Shown: positions 47,154-59,720 of the stretch, one piece after another | How the letters are laid out: every line of letters begins with the position of its first letter | Numbering within the stretch: position 1 is the stretch's first letter | Assembly: GCA_015680685.1 (NCBI GenBank) | Contig: MNCI01035832.1 | Coordinates: 170,264 to 234,263 of the forward strand | Direction: 5' to 3' | Source: Gnetum montanum | Lineage: Eukaryota; Streptophyta; Gnetopsida; Gnetales; Gnetaceae | DNA length: 64,000 nt | Translations under genes and position numbers: made by a program | The notes under the pieces: generated by a model | Told to the model about the DNA's origin: nothing | Seen by the model: only the letters and a program-made list of their open reading frames with translations | Databases searched by the model: none

Positions 47154-48110
47154 AATGCTACAACCTGCTATTGCTAGGACATTTAGAGGTCATATGGCCT
47201 TTTTGACCATAAACCAAACATTCTATAGAAGAGAAATCAAGGTTATAATTTTAAAACTTTTTACCTCATTCTTTACCTTTGAAAAAATTTATTCTTTGCT
47301 GAGTTAGCCCCTTGCTTCTTCTTGCTATCAGTCATTGTAGCTTTTTTTATAGAAAGGAAATCTTATCTTTACTACCCTCATCATGCTCATTCAGCTTCTT
47401 CTCCTTGGATGTATTCTTTAGAGCAATGGATTTTTCTTGGATAGCTCCTTTACTTATGAGATTCATTTCATAAGCAATCAGAGCATTTTGAAGCTCTTCA
47501 AATTTTGGAGTTAAAAAATATTTGATTTCCTCCATGGTCATGGCCTTTGGTTTGAACTTCAGATGAAGTGTTCTGATCATTTTAATAATGACATTTCTCT
47601 CTTGCAAATCTTTGCTAGTACTTCTAATAGCTACAACAAGATCATTTACTCTAGAAAAGTAATCTTTTATTTTCTCACCTTCTCTCATCTTTAGCATATC
47701 ATATTCACTTTGTAAAACCAAATTAGATTATTTAATTATAGAGGTTTCTTCAAAAGTAGCCTCTAATGTTTGTCAAATTTCTTTGGCCATTTTACATCTA
47801 GCTACTTTATTAAACTCATATTTATTCAAAGTATAATATAAATATTTTTTGTCTTTTGAGTCATACATAAAATTATCTTTCTCCTCTTCTATACATTTGT
47901 TGTGGGGCTTGATGGTTCTAGTGGAGCTATCAATAGGTGGAGTATAGCCTTCAAGAATGGACTTTCAAACTTCAAACACCATATATTGAAAGAATCCTTG
48001 CATCCTAGCTTTCCAATAGGTGAAGTTGAATCCATCAAACATGGATGCCTTTATATAACATGTCCCCTCCATTGTTCACTCTTAAAGTTGATGATGAAGA
48101 AGAGTACTAG
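47154..48110 (-). pseudogene. gag: copia gag relic (truncated element, 47154-49270)
   Basis: A 124-codon frame at 47347-47721 reads LQSEYDMLKMREGEKIKDYF, then VNDLVVAIRSTSKDLQERNV and MRTLHLKFKPKA-like sequence, the retrotransposon gag domain of plant copia elements. A knuckle near 47170-47215 reads ECLVYGQKGHMTSKC, with the second Cys changed to Tyr. The frame is cut at about 47154, where the integrase fragment begins, so the 3' part of this element is missing. Confidence 0.75.
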
Positions 48111-48122
48111 GCAGCAATACCA
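48111..48122 (-). other. Primer binding site of the truncated copia element
   Basis: The minus strand reads TGGTATTGCTGC after the LTR end ...GATCCGCA and an AG spacer. Confidence 0.65.
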
Positions 48123-48124
48123 CT

Positions 48125-49270
48125 TGCGGATCATTGAACTTAGAAGGGGGAGATGAATAAGTTTCCATAATTAAAATTTTCAGCCACAAAGATCACAACA
48201 AAATTTAATGTGGTGTCCCAACTTGGGTAGTGCATACTCAAAAGGTAGATCACTTACATACCTCTAGACTTTGTTCCTCTCAAAATGTGGTTTGAAGTGT
48301 ACCACACCCTATATAGCTCTAAGCTCCACTTTGAAGTGACTCAACACCCCAAATCTACTAAACCCTGAAAGGTTCCAATAAGCTTATAATGTGGTTTCTA
48401 AAATCCCACAACCTTTACAACTTGAGCTCCACTCTAGAGTGTTGTGGCACTACACCAATACCCAATCTCGCAGGATCTCAACAAGTTCAAACAAGATGCC
48501 TTCCCACAAGAAGATCATCAACCCTGCAAGGCAACAAAAGAGAAATAACAATCACAAGAAAATAATGCAACTAAATTTGCTAATCCTTGTACTTTGATGT
48601 ATAGCCCACTTTGACCCCTTACAATACACAAACGATAGTGACATCAAAAACAATAAGAAGAGAGTGATGTATATAACGATTTCTTGATAATAACACTTGA
48701 TAATACATAATTCTTGTCCATTTCCCAAAGGAATGAAGTCTTATTATAGTCATTATGTTTTTGAAATCACCTCAAAATTCATGCAATATCTATCTAACAA
48801 TCATTGGATATGTCTTCTTTGAGACTAAGATGTCCTACATCAAACCTTCATTCTGGAAAGACATATTCTCCATAGGAAAGACGTCTTTGTTGAGACATAT
48901 TTCTCACCAAAAAGGCATCTGCTATTTTTTAGAGACATCTTCTTCTAAGCAACCTTCAACTTGTCCAAGACATTTATTGTTTCTTGAAGATGTATTTGCT
49001 TGATAGTAGATGTTTGTTGTTTCTGCAGGACATCTTCGTTGATTCTCCTTCACTTTGGCCAAGATGCCTACTATTTCTTGGAGACATCTTTCTTCAGTTC
49101 CCTTTGCACTTTGAAATCGTCATTCCTTGTCCATGCTTTTGAACTCCCACATTCTTTCTTGAAACCTTGTAGATGTTTCAATCCAAGTTATTATCCAACA
49201 AACACAATAACCACACAAACTTCCCTTTACTTCATTTTTCTTAATGTTTTGACATACCAAAAGGTCAACA
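48125..49270 (-). repeat. 5' LTR of the truncated copia element
   Basis: On the minus strand it starts TGTTGACCTTTTGGTATGTC and ends GATCCGCA. It matches the LTRs at 8474, 13807 and 53692. It carries AAGATGTCTT / AAGACATCTT-type words at about 48740-49110. Confidence 0.8.
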
Positions 49271-49549
49271 GTAGCAACTATTATGAAAATGTAGTAAACA
49301 CCTAAATTTATAACCAAAACAATGTTGGGTATTATGGGAGGAATTGGGATACCAACATTGGTTTTAACAATAGGTATTAGCAAGGTTCAAGGTTTTGAAC
49401 ATATAGCAAATGATTTTGAAAAATGTTTGTGAAATGTTTTGTAAACTTTCGGAATAGGTTTTGAAAAAGGTTGGAACAAGTTTTGAAAATGTTGCAAATA
49501 GCTTTTGAAAATGGTTTTGGCTAAGAATTTAGGTAGAGGTCGTCCTTCT
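49271..49549. other. Spacer between the copia LTR and the Tat LTR
   Basis: Short repeated GTTTTGAAAA words; no gene. Confidence 0.4.
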
Positions 49550-51060
49550 AGTACAAAAAACCATAGTTCTTAGAAAATTCGGTTGTTAGAAAATCAAAAA
49601 TCCTAGATGGAAACAACCTAACCTTAGATCCCAAGGACCTCCAAAAAAATAGGATCCAAGGTGTCCTAGATGGTCTTGTTGATTAGCTAGGTACTATAAA
49701 ATATAAATGGGAAAATAAAATTAAAAATTCAAATGAAAATGAATTAACATAGAATTAAACATTGAATAAAATATACATTGCAAATGAACTAAAAAATTTA
49801 TTGAATGAAAGTGTAAAGTTGAAGAAGTATAGATAGTATGCTCAAATGCACAAGAAACTAGCTTTAACAAAGCTTGAAGCTTGTTGGAGCTAGCAAGTTA
49901 TGTTCTATAGTCAAACTTCATGATCCGGGTACTTCCCAACACTAATCATCAAAAGCGTCTTGCTAATTTTTTCTTGAATCTGCAACTTTGGGTGGAAATG
50001 ATGTTTCATATCTTGTTAGAGCTAGCAAGTTATGTTCTATAGTCAAACTTCATGATTCGGGTACTTCCCAACACTAATCATCAAAAGCTTCTTGCTAATT
50101 TTTTCTTGAATCTGCAACTTTGGGTGGAAATGATGTTTCATTATTAATGCAATTATATTACATTGGGAGTCTCTGGTGCCCAGCATAGATATTAGTTTGC
50201 TCTCAAAAGTGGTCAAGGTTGTCAAATAAGACTATGCATTGCACAAATCCTCATTTGAAACTACTCAAAATTGTTGAATTATGGAACCTAAATGATGTGT
50301 TCAAGTTTGGGTTTTATAGGCTTTAGGTTTCTCATTTTAAGCTACACATTTCTATGATTATTTCTAACAAATTTGTGTTTATTTTCAAGCATAACAACTA
50401 TGATTCCTAGCATAGTTGACCTTTTCTAGTAAGTTTTGATGTACCATGGTTATCAAAACCCATTTTCATACTAAAAATAGTAAATAGACTTTTGTGACTA
50501 TACTGGCTTCCATCTCAACTACACTGGCCTTGAAGGACTATGTTGACATTGGTTGAAATCTACTAAAAATGTGGTGACTACGTTGGCCATACTGTAGTTG
50601 CTAGAAATCCATGATGACTATGCTAAACATGTTGCCACCACTGAAAAATGTCATGAGTACCCTGGCCATTGCTTGAAAATTGGAAAAACCCAACACCAAC
50701 ATTGGTCTTGTAGCTACATTGGATTTTTGCTAAAAAAAAATAAAAATCCAACACCATCTACATTGTAGGTAGATGGTTTCAGCGTAGTTGAGGTTATACC
50801 CCTACAAAAACCCATGAAAATGCCAAATTTGGTAATCTTCAAGCCATTTTTAGCTTCCTAAGCCCATATATAGACATAATAGCACTTTTTCCACTTGGGA
50901 AGTAAGGCAGTAGTAACTTTTGAAGAATTTTTCAGCCCCAAAAAGTTAAATTATTTAGGATTATAGCTCATGGGTTACAAAACCTATATTTACAATAAAA
51001 TCTTGCCTCAAGTTGGATAGTGAAGGTTACAGGTCACAACATGCATTTTCTAGGTGGTGT
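49550..51060 (-). mobile_element. Tat-type LTR fragment, minus orientation
   Basis: Homologous to 6330-7800: shared GATCCAAGGTG.CCTAGATGGTC (49667-49690), TTTACAATAAAATCTTGCCTCAAGTT-like block (about 50986-51015), and a repeat-rich part at 50450-50810 with CTACACTGGCC words. It stops just before the hairpin position. Confidence 0.55.
49881..50144. repeat. 132-bp tandem duplication
   Basis: Units 49881-50012 and 50013-50144 differ at only about three sites before they diverge at the 3' end (for example GATCCGGG against GATTCGGG). This is a recent duplication or an assembly duplication inside an otherwise old LTR. Confidence 0.85.
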
Positions 51061-53691
51061 TTTAGAAGCTAGATAAACTAAAAATGAGATATTATCCTAA
51101 GGTTAGAGTAAGAATATATTAGGAAGGAACTCCTAGAAGAAATAGTAACGATGAAACTTTTGGTAATGCTCCAAAATATCATGAGTATGATAAACTAGAT
51201 CATAGAGGCAAATAGTGATCCAACGTGATAGCTAAGAATAAAGCTAGTGAATTAAGCAATCCATAAGACAAGCAAAATCAAAACAAAGATGTAGGTCACA
51301 AGGATATAGTTTATTCTCTAATTGACAAATCATTGGAAGAACAACCTAACACTATTATGAATACCACAGGTAACATTAGTAGTTTCTCTTTCTTAATCTT
51401 GTTTTACCATGGTGTTAGTCATTCTTTTATGGATCCTAGAGTTACAAGCTATTTACATCTTGAATCCATAACCATAAATTCTCCCCTAACTATTTATACA
51501 ATCCATTCTCCCAATATGATGGTTTCAAAGATGCTAGATTTAACAAAAATGATGGTAAAAGATAATAAGTGGTATAGTGATTTGTTGATAATGGATCTTT
51601 GAGAGTCTAAAATGATTCTCAGAATGGACTACTTGGCTAAGTATGAATAGCTAGATTATAAGAATAGTATCCTTGTACTTATTTCCAAGAATATAAAAGA
51701 AGTTACAATCCAAGCTAATATGAGATACGTTAAACTTAACCTAGTGATAACTAAAAAGTTTTAGTAGTTACTTAAGAATGATCACAGTTACATGATCTTA
51801 GTGCATGAAGAGCCTAAGTAGAAAATAAATTAAATTTTGATGATTTGAGTGTTTTTGGTATATTAAAGAAAGAATTACCTAGAGTGGCCCCACATAAAGA
51901 CATTGAATTTGAGATTAAAATTAAATCTAGAACTTAATCAATTTTCAAGGAATCTCATTGGATGTCTTCAATAAAGCTAATATACCTTAAGGTATAGAGT
52001 CAAGAGTTGTTGGATAAAGGCATGTTTAACCAAGTGTTTCATATTGAGGTGCACTAATACTCTTTGTGAAAAAGAAAGATTACAATTTCAAATTATGCAT
52101 TGACTAGAGAAAGTTGAATCAAATGAGAGTTAGGAACTAGTACCCTTTACCCAATATTGATGACTTATTTGATCAATTAAGAGCACCTAAGGTATTCTCT
52201 AAGATTTACTTGAAATCTATATATCATCAAGTTAGGGTAAGAGAGGATGATGTACCTAAAATAGCTTTTAGTATGAGATATGGTCATTATGAGTTCTTAG
52301 TCATGCCTTTTATACTCACTAATGTGCCTACAGTTTCTATGAATTTAATGAATAGTATGTTATGTCCTTACATAGATTAGTTTATCATTTTCTTCATTAA
52401 TTACATCTTTGTTTATTCTAAGAAAAAAGAAAAGCATAAGGAGTATTTGAAAGTAGTGATGCAATCTTTAAAAAACAACAATTGTATGTGCATGCTTCTA
52501 AGTATACATTTTGGAAGATAGAGATATAGTTTCTTAGTCATATGGTTTCAAAGCATGTACAGCTATGAATTATTCTAAGATAGGAGTAATCAAGGATTAG
52601 CTTGTTCTGACTTTAGTGAATGAATTTAAAAGCTTCTTAGGTCTAAGTAAGATATTACAAGAGATTTGTAGAGGATTTTTCTAAGATTACAATACCTTTA
52701 CATAAGTTGCTCAAGAAAGACTATGTTTTCTCTTGGTTAGATGCTCATCAGAGGACTTTTGAGAAGCTAAAGTAGAGATTGATCTTAATGTCTATCTTGA
52801 TCTCACCAATTAAAGGTAAGCCTAATGATGTATAAATAGATTCTTTAAGAGAAGGTTTAGGTGGTGTTCTCATGTAAGATGAAAAAGTGATGGCCTATAT
52901 TTCTAAACAACTATAACTTGGTATTACTATCTTTGCTCATAAAACTTGGAGACACTAGCTATATGATTAATAGATTACATTTTGGATAGATAATAAGATT
53001 TTTTAGTACATTATGAATTATTCACAATTGAACATGAGATAGAGGTGATGGGTAGAGTTGTTGATAGACTTTGACTTCACAATGTAGTATCATCTAGGAA
53101 AAGGAAAAAAGGTGGTAGGTGCACTAAGCATGATATCTAGGAAACTTTATAGCCTCACTATTATGCCTAATCTTCCAGATAAGATAGCTTCTCAACATAT
53201 TTTTTATTCTTCATGTTAGTAGAAAGGGACACATTTTTCTCCAATAGACTCAACATTCTTAGTTATTATAAGTACTAATTTATTAAGGTTTTAAAACAAG
53301 ATGTTTATACTACCTATGATTAGAAAAAAGTTGCATCATGAAGCTTACTTAAGCAAGTATCATATGCATCTAGGTAGTGATAAGATGTATCACAAGATAA
53401 ATAGATAGTATTGGTGACTCGGTATGAAGAAAGATATCAATGAGTATGTAGCTAAGTACTTGGTGTATTAGCAAGTGAAAGTAGATCATTATAGGCATGA
53501 TGGTTATCTTTATCCACACATCATTCTAGTATGAAAATGAAAAACCATTGGCATGGATTTCATTAGTAGATTTCCTCATACCAGAGGTGGAAAGGATTCC
53601 ATCCTTATGATCATAAATCTTTTGACCAAATCCTTTTACTTTTTGATCATGAAATCAATAGCTAGTATAGAAGAGACTACTTAGTTATTCC
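51061..53691 (+). pseudogene. pol: Chromovirus-like Ty3/gypsy pol relic
   Basis: The protease region at 51333-51602 reads LILFYHGVSHSFMDP, a decayed D-S-G-A-T-H-S-F loop, and is followed by ILRMDYLAKYE. RT at about 52030-52500 shows [47 protein letters not shown] and [12 protein letters not shown]. RNase H-like frames follow, then integrase near 53535-53690 (IGMDFISRFPHTRGGKDSI). The copia LTR at 53692 cuts the integrase. Stops are dense, and the YVDD-like loop is no longer intact. The lineage is inferred from the protease and integrase wording. Confidence 0.7.
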
Positions 53692-54792
53692 TATTGACCT
53701 TTTGGTATGTCAAAACCTTAAGAAACATGGAGAACATAGAATATTTGTTATGGATGATGTGATTACAAGCCATGAACAAGAACTCCACATCAGAACTAAG
53801 GACTCAAGGGAAATGAGATCTACATTGAAATGTCAAAGTGAAGACTATATGAGCCAACATGAAAACATGAATGAGCATAGAATAAAACACTAAAAACCAA
53901 ATGAAGATGCTTAGAGGACTAGGAAGAAGTTAAATTGATGAGAGGAAGCCTCTAAAACCAAAGCCCAAGAATTAAGGAGACATCTCCTAGAAATAGTAGA
54001 TGTCTCTATTCCAAATAAGAAGTCTCCCTAGAGACGTCCCATAGAATATATCTCATTTACTAGCAAGATGTCTCTTCTAAATAGAGGCCAATCTCAAGTA
54101 GATGTCCTAACTTTGAAGGAGACATCCACATTAGTTGTTGAGTAGCCAGCACATAAATTTCAAGGAGTTTTCAAACACTCTAAGGCTATAAGAAGATACT
54201 AAATTCTTGGTAATTATGTAAGCACTATTTACATCAAAGAAATCGTTGTCATATCTATGTTTTTTTATTCTTATTCTTCATTGTAACACCATTTGCTTCA
54301 TTGTATGTTGAATTGTGATACAATTATAAGGACTTAAAATTTTATTTACATTCTTTTCTTGTGCATTTTTCTCTATCTTAATTACCCTATGAGGTTGATG
54401 TGCTTCTTGTGAGAAGGCATCCATATTGAGCTTTTTGGGCCCTTGTGGGGTTGAGTAGTTTTGCAGTGTCAAAACACTTTGAAGCAAAGCTTAATTTTGT
54501 AAAGATTATGGGATCATTGAAATTACATTCTAAGTTTGTTGGAACCTTGCAGGGTTTAGTGATCTTGTAGTGACGAAAAACTCTAGTATAGAGCTTAGAG
54601 CTTGTACAAGGCATGGTACCCTTTAAACCATATTTGATTGAGAAACAAAGTCCAAAGGTATGCATAGATTCTACCCTTTGAGTGTGGAAGTACACAAGTT
54701 GGGAAACCACATAAAATGTTTTGTTTTTTTGTGGTAGGTATAATTTAAATTGGGAACTTATTCATCTTCCCTTTCTAAGTTCTAGATCCTCA
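53692..54792 (+). repeat. 5' LTR of the plus-strand copia element
   Basis: It starts TATTGACCTTTTGGTATGTC (T-G changed to T-A) and ends GATCCTCA. It aligns in reverse with the LTRs at 8474, 13807 and 48125. AGATGTC / GACATCT words cluster at about 53970-54125. Confidence 0.8.
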
Positions 54793-54794
54793 AG

Positions 54795-54806
54795 TGGTAT
54801 TGAAGC
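54795..54806 (+). other. Primer binding site of the plus-strand copia element
   Basis: TGGTATTGAAGC after an AG spacer, two changes from TGGTATCAGAGC. Confidence 0.7.
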
Positions 54807-55662
54807 ATAATACTCTTATGTTTGGCTTCAACTTTTAAGAGTGAATCATGGAGGAGACATCCTATACAAAGCCACCAATGTTCTATGTGTTCGATTTCAC
54901 TTATTGGAAGGCAAGGATGCAAGGCTTCTTTGATTCAATGGAGTTTGAGGTATGGGAGTCCAACCTTGAAGGTTACACACCACCTATCAACAATGCAACA
55001 AAGGTCATCAAGCCATAGAGCAAGTGGACATTAGAAGAGAGTGATAAGTTCACGTACAATTCTAAAGCAAAAAATTGTTTATATTATTGATGAGTGACGA
55101 GGTATCCCTACACTCAACCATACAAAACGAGCGTAGCATGCACGATCTGGTCAAACTTTGTAGACTAAATGCCTACACACCCCATGGAACACTTGGGGTT
55201 AATCATTCGTTGTCTTCCCAGACTTACTTGTAGTTGTCACGGTGTATGGTTAAGTAAGTCCAAGGTATATGATTTTTATGGTCTTTTATGATTTTTCTCC
55301 TATGCTATCAAGGTGNAAGGGTGAGGGAATCTAATCATGATGAGCAACCGATTCCTTCATTAGCCTTTGTCAATGCTCGTAATCAAGCCATACTCATGCC
55401 GTGCTAATGCAAGTAATAAATAACATGTAAGAAATAACAAGTAATAAAATCCTATTCCATGCACTGCAAGGTTTATCCACAAAGCTCGTCTTTATTGCCA
55501 TACACAACTTGCGTTCAGGTACAAAGCTGCTTGAATAAAGATCCATTCACTTGGGGACTCCTACTGTGGGCACATGGAAAATATTTTATCTCTAGAGTGA
55601 TCAAACTACTAGAGTTTCCCTACTTTAAGCCTAGGATGGGAAATAAGGGGAGTGTCGCCTCT

Positions 55663-55671
55663 TATTTATAG
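55663..55671 (-). promoter_or_regulatory. TATA box of the solo LTR
   Basis: CTATAAATAAG on the minus strand, just inside the palindrome cluster. Confidence 0.55.
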
Positions 55672-55682
55672 ATTTGGCGGCG

Positions 55683-55765
55683 GACCGCGATATCGCGTAC
55701 GCGACATCGCAGGGGACGACGCGATATCGCGTACATGATATCTCATGGGATGCGATATCGCGGCT
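55683..55765 (-). repeat. CpG-rich CGCGATATCGCG palindrome cluster
   Basis: Two perfect 12-bp palindromes and a third 10-bp one (55752-55761), with CGCGACATCGC variants between. The CpG density is strikingly high for this window. Confidence 0.85.
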
Positions 55766-56640
55766 CATGTGAATCACTTCTCATCAATTGTGCATTAAAT
55801 AAGTCTAAATTTAATAGAATAACTAAATGTAGAATAGCCAAAGAAATTTAGGAAACCATGGAAGCTACCAATGAGGGCACATCCATAGTTAAATAATCAA
55901 AACTCTTGGTTTTCCAAAGTAACTATGACAAACATAAAATGAGAGAATGAGAAAAGATAAAAGATTATTTTTCTAGGGAAAATAATCTAGTCATAGCAAT
56001 TAGGGGTATAGGAAAAGACTTTCTTGAAAGTGGTGTCATCATTAAAATGATTAGAATACTACAACCTAAACTTAGACTTAAGGTTATAGCTATGGAAGAA
56101 ATTAAGGATTTTTAGTCTTAAAATTTGAAGAACTCCAAAGTGCTCTCATTGCCTATAAAATGAATCTCATAAGTGAAGGGGCAATAAAAGAAAAACCCAT
56201 TGCCCTAAAATTAGCATCCAAAGAAAAGGAATTGTTTGAGCAAGAGGTGACTAGTGAAGAGAAAATAGCTCTTCTATCAAGAAGAGTTCAAAGGCTTCTA
56301 GCAAGAAAGGAAAGAAGCCTCAATCAATTAGGACCCAACCAATCCAACTCCAAAGAAAGGATAGAGGTAAAAACTTTTCAAATTCTAATTTTGATGCTTT
56401 TTCAATAGAATGTTGGGTATGTGATGGAATAATCCATGTGGCCTCTAAATGTGTTAACAATGGCAAGTTATCATGAAAGGATAAGACTAAGATGCACATA
56501 AAGAAGACCAATTTCTACACAAGCTAGGATGATGAAGAGCAAAGTGAAGAAGAGTTTGAAAACTCTACAAAAGATTCTTAGCTTATATGTATGACACTTA
56601 CAAATGAAAATTTATAACAAATTTTTTATGACCCAAGAGG

Positions 56641-57800
56641 TAAGTATGATGATAGGTATAGTGAACTACATGAAGAAATTCTTATCCTACATTATTTACT
56701 CAAAAAGTTAAAGAAAAGTATGAAAAGAAATTTTTTTGAAATTCATACCTTATCATCCAAATTAAAAGGGAAATCTCAAACATAAAGGCTGAGATTCAAC
56801 TACTAACCCCATTATATGAAGAGAAATTCAAAGATACTCAAGAAGAAGGGGTCAATGAAAATAATGAAATTTAGCCTAGAAGTAAAAGCTTGGAAGAAAT
56901 CCCACAAAAGGATACAAGCATCAACTCAAGTGTGATCTAGTTTGATAACCCTATCCTTGAAGAAAAAATTTTATGTCTTTTTGTAAAAATTATGAATTTA
57001 AACAAGATTATGATTATCCTCATATTGGACAAAATAACATTTGATGCTTGGTCTTGTGAAAAGGAACCTAGTAAGTATACCTTGCAGGATGCAGTAACTT
57101 GGAATGAGAATGAGTTGAAAGTTGGAAAAATATTTAGAAGATTGGATGATACAATAAATGACCATAGATTTTCCGATCTTGAATAACATGAATAAGAAGG
57201 ACTTTCATACATGATTGAAGACAGCAATAAAGGAACTAATGAAAGAAAATCAAAAGGTAAGAAGGTACTCCATGATAGAGAACTTTATCTTAAACTTCAT
57301 TATTTATTCTCACCTCAATAAGCAAGTAATGTAAGTCATGGTAAATTTATATTTATTTGCTTGCTAGTTAAAATTTATGTTAGTTTTTGAATATTTGGAA
57401 ATTCTTTTTAAAGAAAACATATATCTTTATATGTAGAAAAGGATATGCCTATCTCTCATGCTATCTCTTAAACTACTTAGTTGCTTACATATCCTTAAAA
57501 AGATTTATTCTTAAAGAAAATTTGAATCTAAGAATCAAGAATGGTGTTACATCCATGTTTATCATAAGATACCACTAATTTGGACCAAATTTTGTAGGAA
57601 AATGATAAAAAAAAAGCATATTTGAATTATCAAGAAAGACAAATTTATTATGATATGTGCCTACTAATTTTTTGTCTAATATTTTTTTCTTTCTACGAAT
57701 CTTGTTGTATTATTTAATATTTTGAATAAGCAAGATTAAGAAAAATTGGCTTTAGGTTTTGAAAATACTAAAGAAAAGATAAACACATATGTAGGGGGAG
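56641..57800 (+). pseudogene. Post-gag part of the plus-strand copia element
   Basis: Lys/Glu-rich broken frames, for example LILDKITFDAWSCEKEP and FRRLDDTINDHRFSDLE at 56992-57186. No pol motif was seen. A purine tract GTAGGGGGAGCTTGG near 57789 resembles a polypurine tract, but no 3' LTR follows that I can recognise. Confidence 0.4.
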
Positions 57801-58599
57801 CTTGGACCTCATGAATTATTATGAAGCATCAATACTTAGAAGTTTATGAAGATCTTCTCTAAGACATAAATCTTCAGAAGGCAACAAAAGTTATATTCAT
57901 TTGATATAAATTGATGATAAAAGAGAAAAATATTTTTTATTAAATATTTAAATTTATATTACCTAAGAGTTACCATCAATTGTGCAATTTATGGAATTCA
58001 TTTGAATATATCTCTATGATAGTACTGCATCATTGACATACTATGAATATATATACTTTTGAGTACTTAAGCCCTCTATTGTTAATGTCAACTAAATTGA
58101 AGAAAAATGAAGTGCTCACAATTCTATTCTAAAATTATGAAAGCCTCTTAGGAAGTTCTGAAAATGAATGAATAACATACCTTAAAATTCCTACGATACA
58201 TGTGATCAATATGGACATCTTAGAAATTACTTTTATCTCTTGATCCAAAAACTTATATATTTTTTATAAGTTGAGTATGTATGTACTTGTTCATATGAAA
58301 TTTCGGTGGTTATGGAAATGTATTTAGAATATTTTATGAGGCTTTACTTGCATGAAGATTGTGCTTTCCTTTGATCTATCTTATTGCTAGTTGTCAAGCT
58401 TCACTCCTTTTTCATGATGTCCAAGAACAAGGAGAATTTGATGGTATGCTATTATGGATATCATATATGATTATGATATAAATGAGGTAATCTTAAATGG
58501 ATATCATATGTGATTGTAATGACTATTATTATTATCATATGTGATTGTGATATATGTAGCATTTTTTTGGAGGTTGAGGCATTTTCTCATCTCCAAAAG
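57801..58599. other. AT-rich stretch, no gene seen
   Basis: ATATCATATGTGATTGT-type words recur at about 58450-58560. No supported coding frame. Confidence 0.45.
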
Positions 58600-59720
58600 C
58601 TAAAAGTATGTAAAATTACATCTCTTCAATTACAATCTTCATATCTTACAATGAAGTTTTAGCCTTGAGTTTCATGGGGTGAGAGTCACAATGCAAAATG
58701 GTTACAACATGAGCTTTCTTTGTGGTGTTTCATTGGCCCCTCTTTGTTGATGAGGATTGACTCAAGAGGTACTAACAAAGAATACAAAACATCACTATAG
58801 GTCCATCACCAATGTTTCCTCTGTGTGCTTGATTTAGTCATGATGAACCATGCCAAAGAGTGCTTGTGATGATGGGATAAGGCTATGATGAGGTAATAGG
58901 AATTAAGGATTATATTTAGTGACTAGGATATCATTATAAGCACTAACAATGAGTTCCAAGTGTTGACATCATGGCTACAACATGGCACTAACATATTGGT
59001 CAATTGATAAAGGTTTTGGCACTTTGTGCTTTGAAAATGGGGTTACTCAATAGTGAATTTGAGAATCCAACATTTAGCTCCAAGGTTTCTTTGGCCACTA
59101 GGCTCATCCCTTTGCATGTTTGGAGCCGTTGATATTTCCTTTTGGTCTTCATTGACCATCACACTTCTTAGCAATTTGCTTGCCCATTTTTTTATGGGGG
59201 TGAAACCTTCATTGGATTTCTTTGCCAATTCCAAGTTTGATTTGGTCTTTTTTCTGAATGACATGTGTTACATCCAATGAACTCAATTCTTTTCCCATCG
59301 AAAGAGATTTGTTACACTTGATGTACTTGCAAATGGAGCATAATGAAGGGATGTCATATGGTCATAATGATGAGTGTTAAACATAGGTCATCATGGTTAC
59401 TTAAGCGTAAGGAAGGTTATAATTAGGCTATGAGATTGGGCTCAAGGAAATGGTAATAGGAGTGAAGTGGCATAAGCTCGCTTAGCATAGTAGAACAAAC
59501 CCATGAAATCTTATTCATCAATGTCAAGTGATGACTTGCTACTGTAATAAGTTGAACCTTTGCAATGACTCTAGGCTTCACCCTACCAACACAACACCAA
59601 GTGAACAAGAAAACCAAGCAAAGAAAATATGTTGTTACAAAGTAATGCATAGGGCAACATGAGATAACCAACAAACCATCCCACAACATGTCACCATCAT
59701 TATAGCATAGGAGAATTTGT
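58600..59720 (-). mobile_element. Tat-type LTR and 3' flank fragment holding the empty copia site
   Basis: Homologous to 7700-8473 joined to 14878-15190. It contains the hairpin (58722-58794) and, at 59356-59360, the ATATG that is the target of the copia insertion at 8474-14877. The sequence on both sides is continuous here. Pol itself is absent. Confidence 0.7.
58722..58794 (-). repeat. Conserved imperfect hairpin, copy 4
   Basis: The arms are GGTGTTTCATTGGCCCCTCT and AACAAAGAATACAAAACATC. Confidence 0.65.

Larger units (their letters stand above)
55088..55786 (-). mobile_element. Solo LTR inserted in copia gag
   Basis: 699 bases starting TGATGAG and ending CTCATCA, flanked by ATTAT (55083-55087) and ATTGT (55787-55791), a 5-bp target duplication with one change. 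Removing it and one flank rejoins the gag frame without a shift. The minus strand has a TATA box (CTATAAATA, 55663-55671), so the LTR points to the minus strand, with CGCGATATCGCG palindromes in its U3 (55686-55697, 55720-55731). A related LTR lies at about 46000-46919. Confidence 0.85.
54848..56640 (+). pseudogene. gag: copia gag relic split by a solo LTR
   Basis: ATG at 54848 opens MEETSYTKPPMFYVFDFTYW, then ARMQGFFDSMEFEVWES and NSKAKNCLYY, where a 699-base solo LTR interrupts. The frame resumes at 55792 (ALNKSKFNRI) exactly as in the minus-strand gag at 13489-13686. The central domain is at about 55920-56160. A knuckle-like segment ECWVCDGIIHVASKC lies near 56410-56455, with the usual Gly positions changed. 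A Lys/Glu-rich C-terminus follows. Several TAG stops are present. Gag would have built the element's particle; this copy is dead. Confidence 0.75.

Noticed and set aside
55087-55787. MULE or other TIR transposon (TTGATGAG...CTCATCAA ends)
   Set aside because: The inverted ends are short, the unit carries an LTR-style TATA box and a 5-bp flank duplication, and it matches an LTR at 46.0-46.9 kb. A solo LTR fits better.
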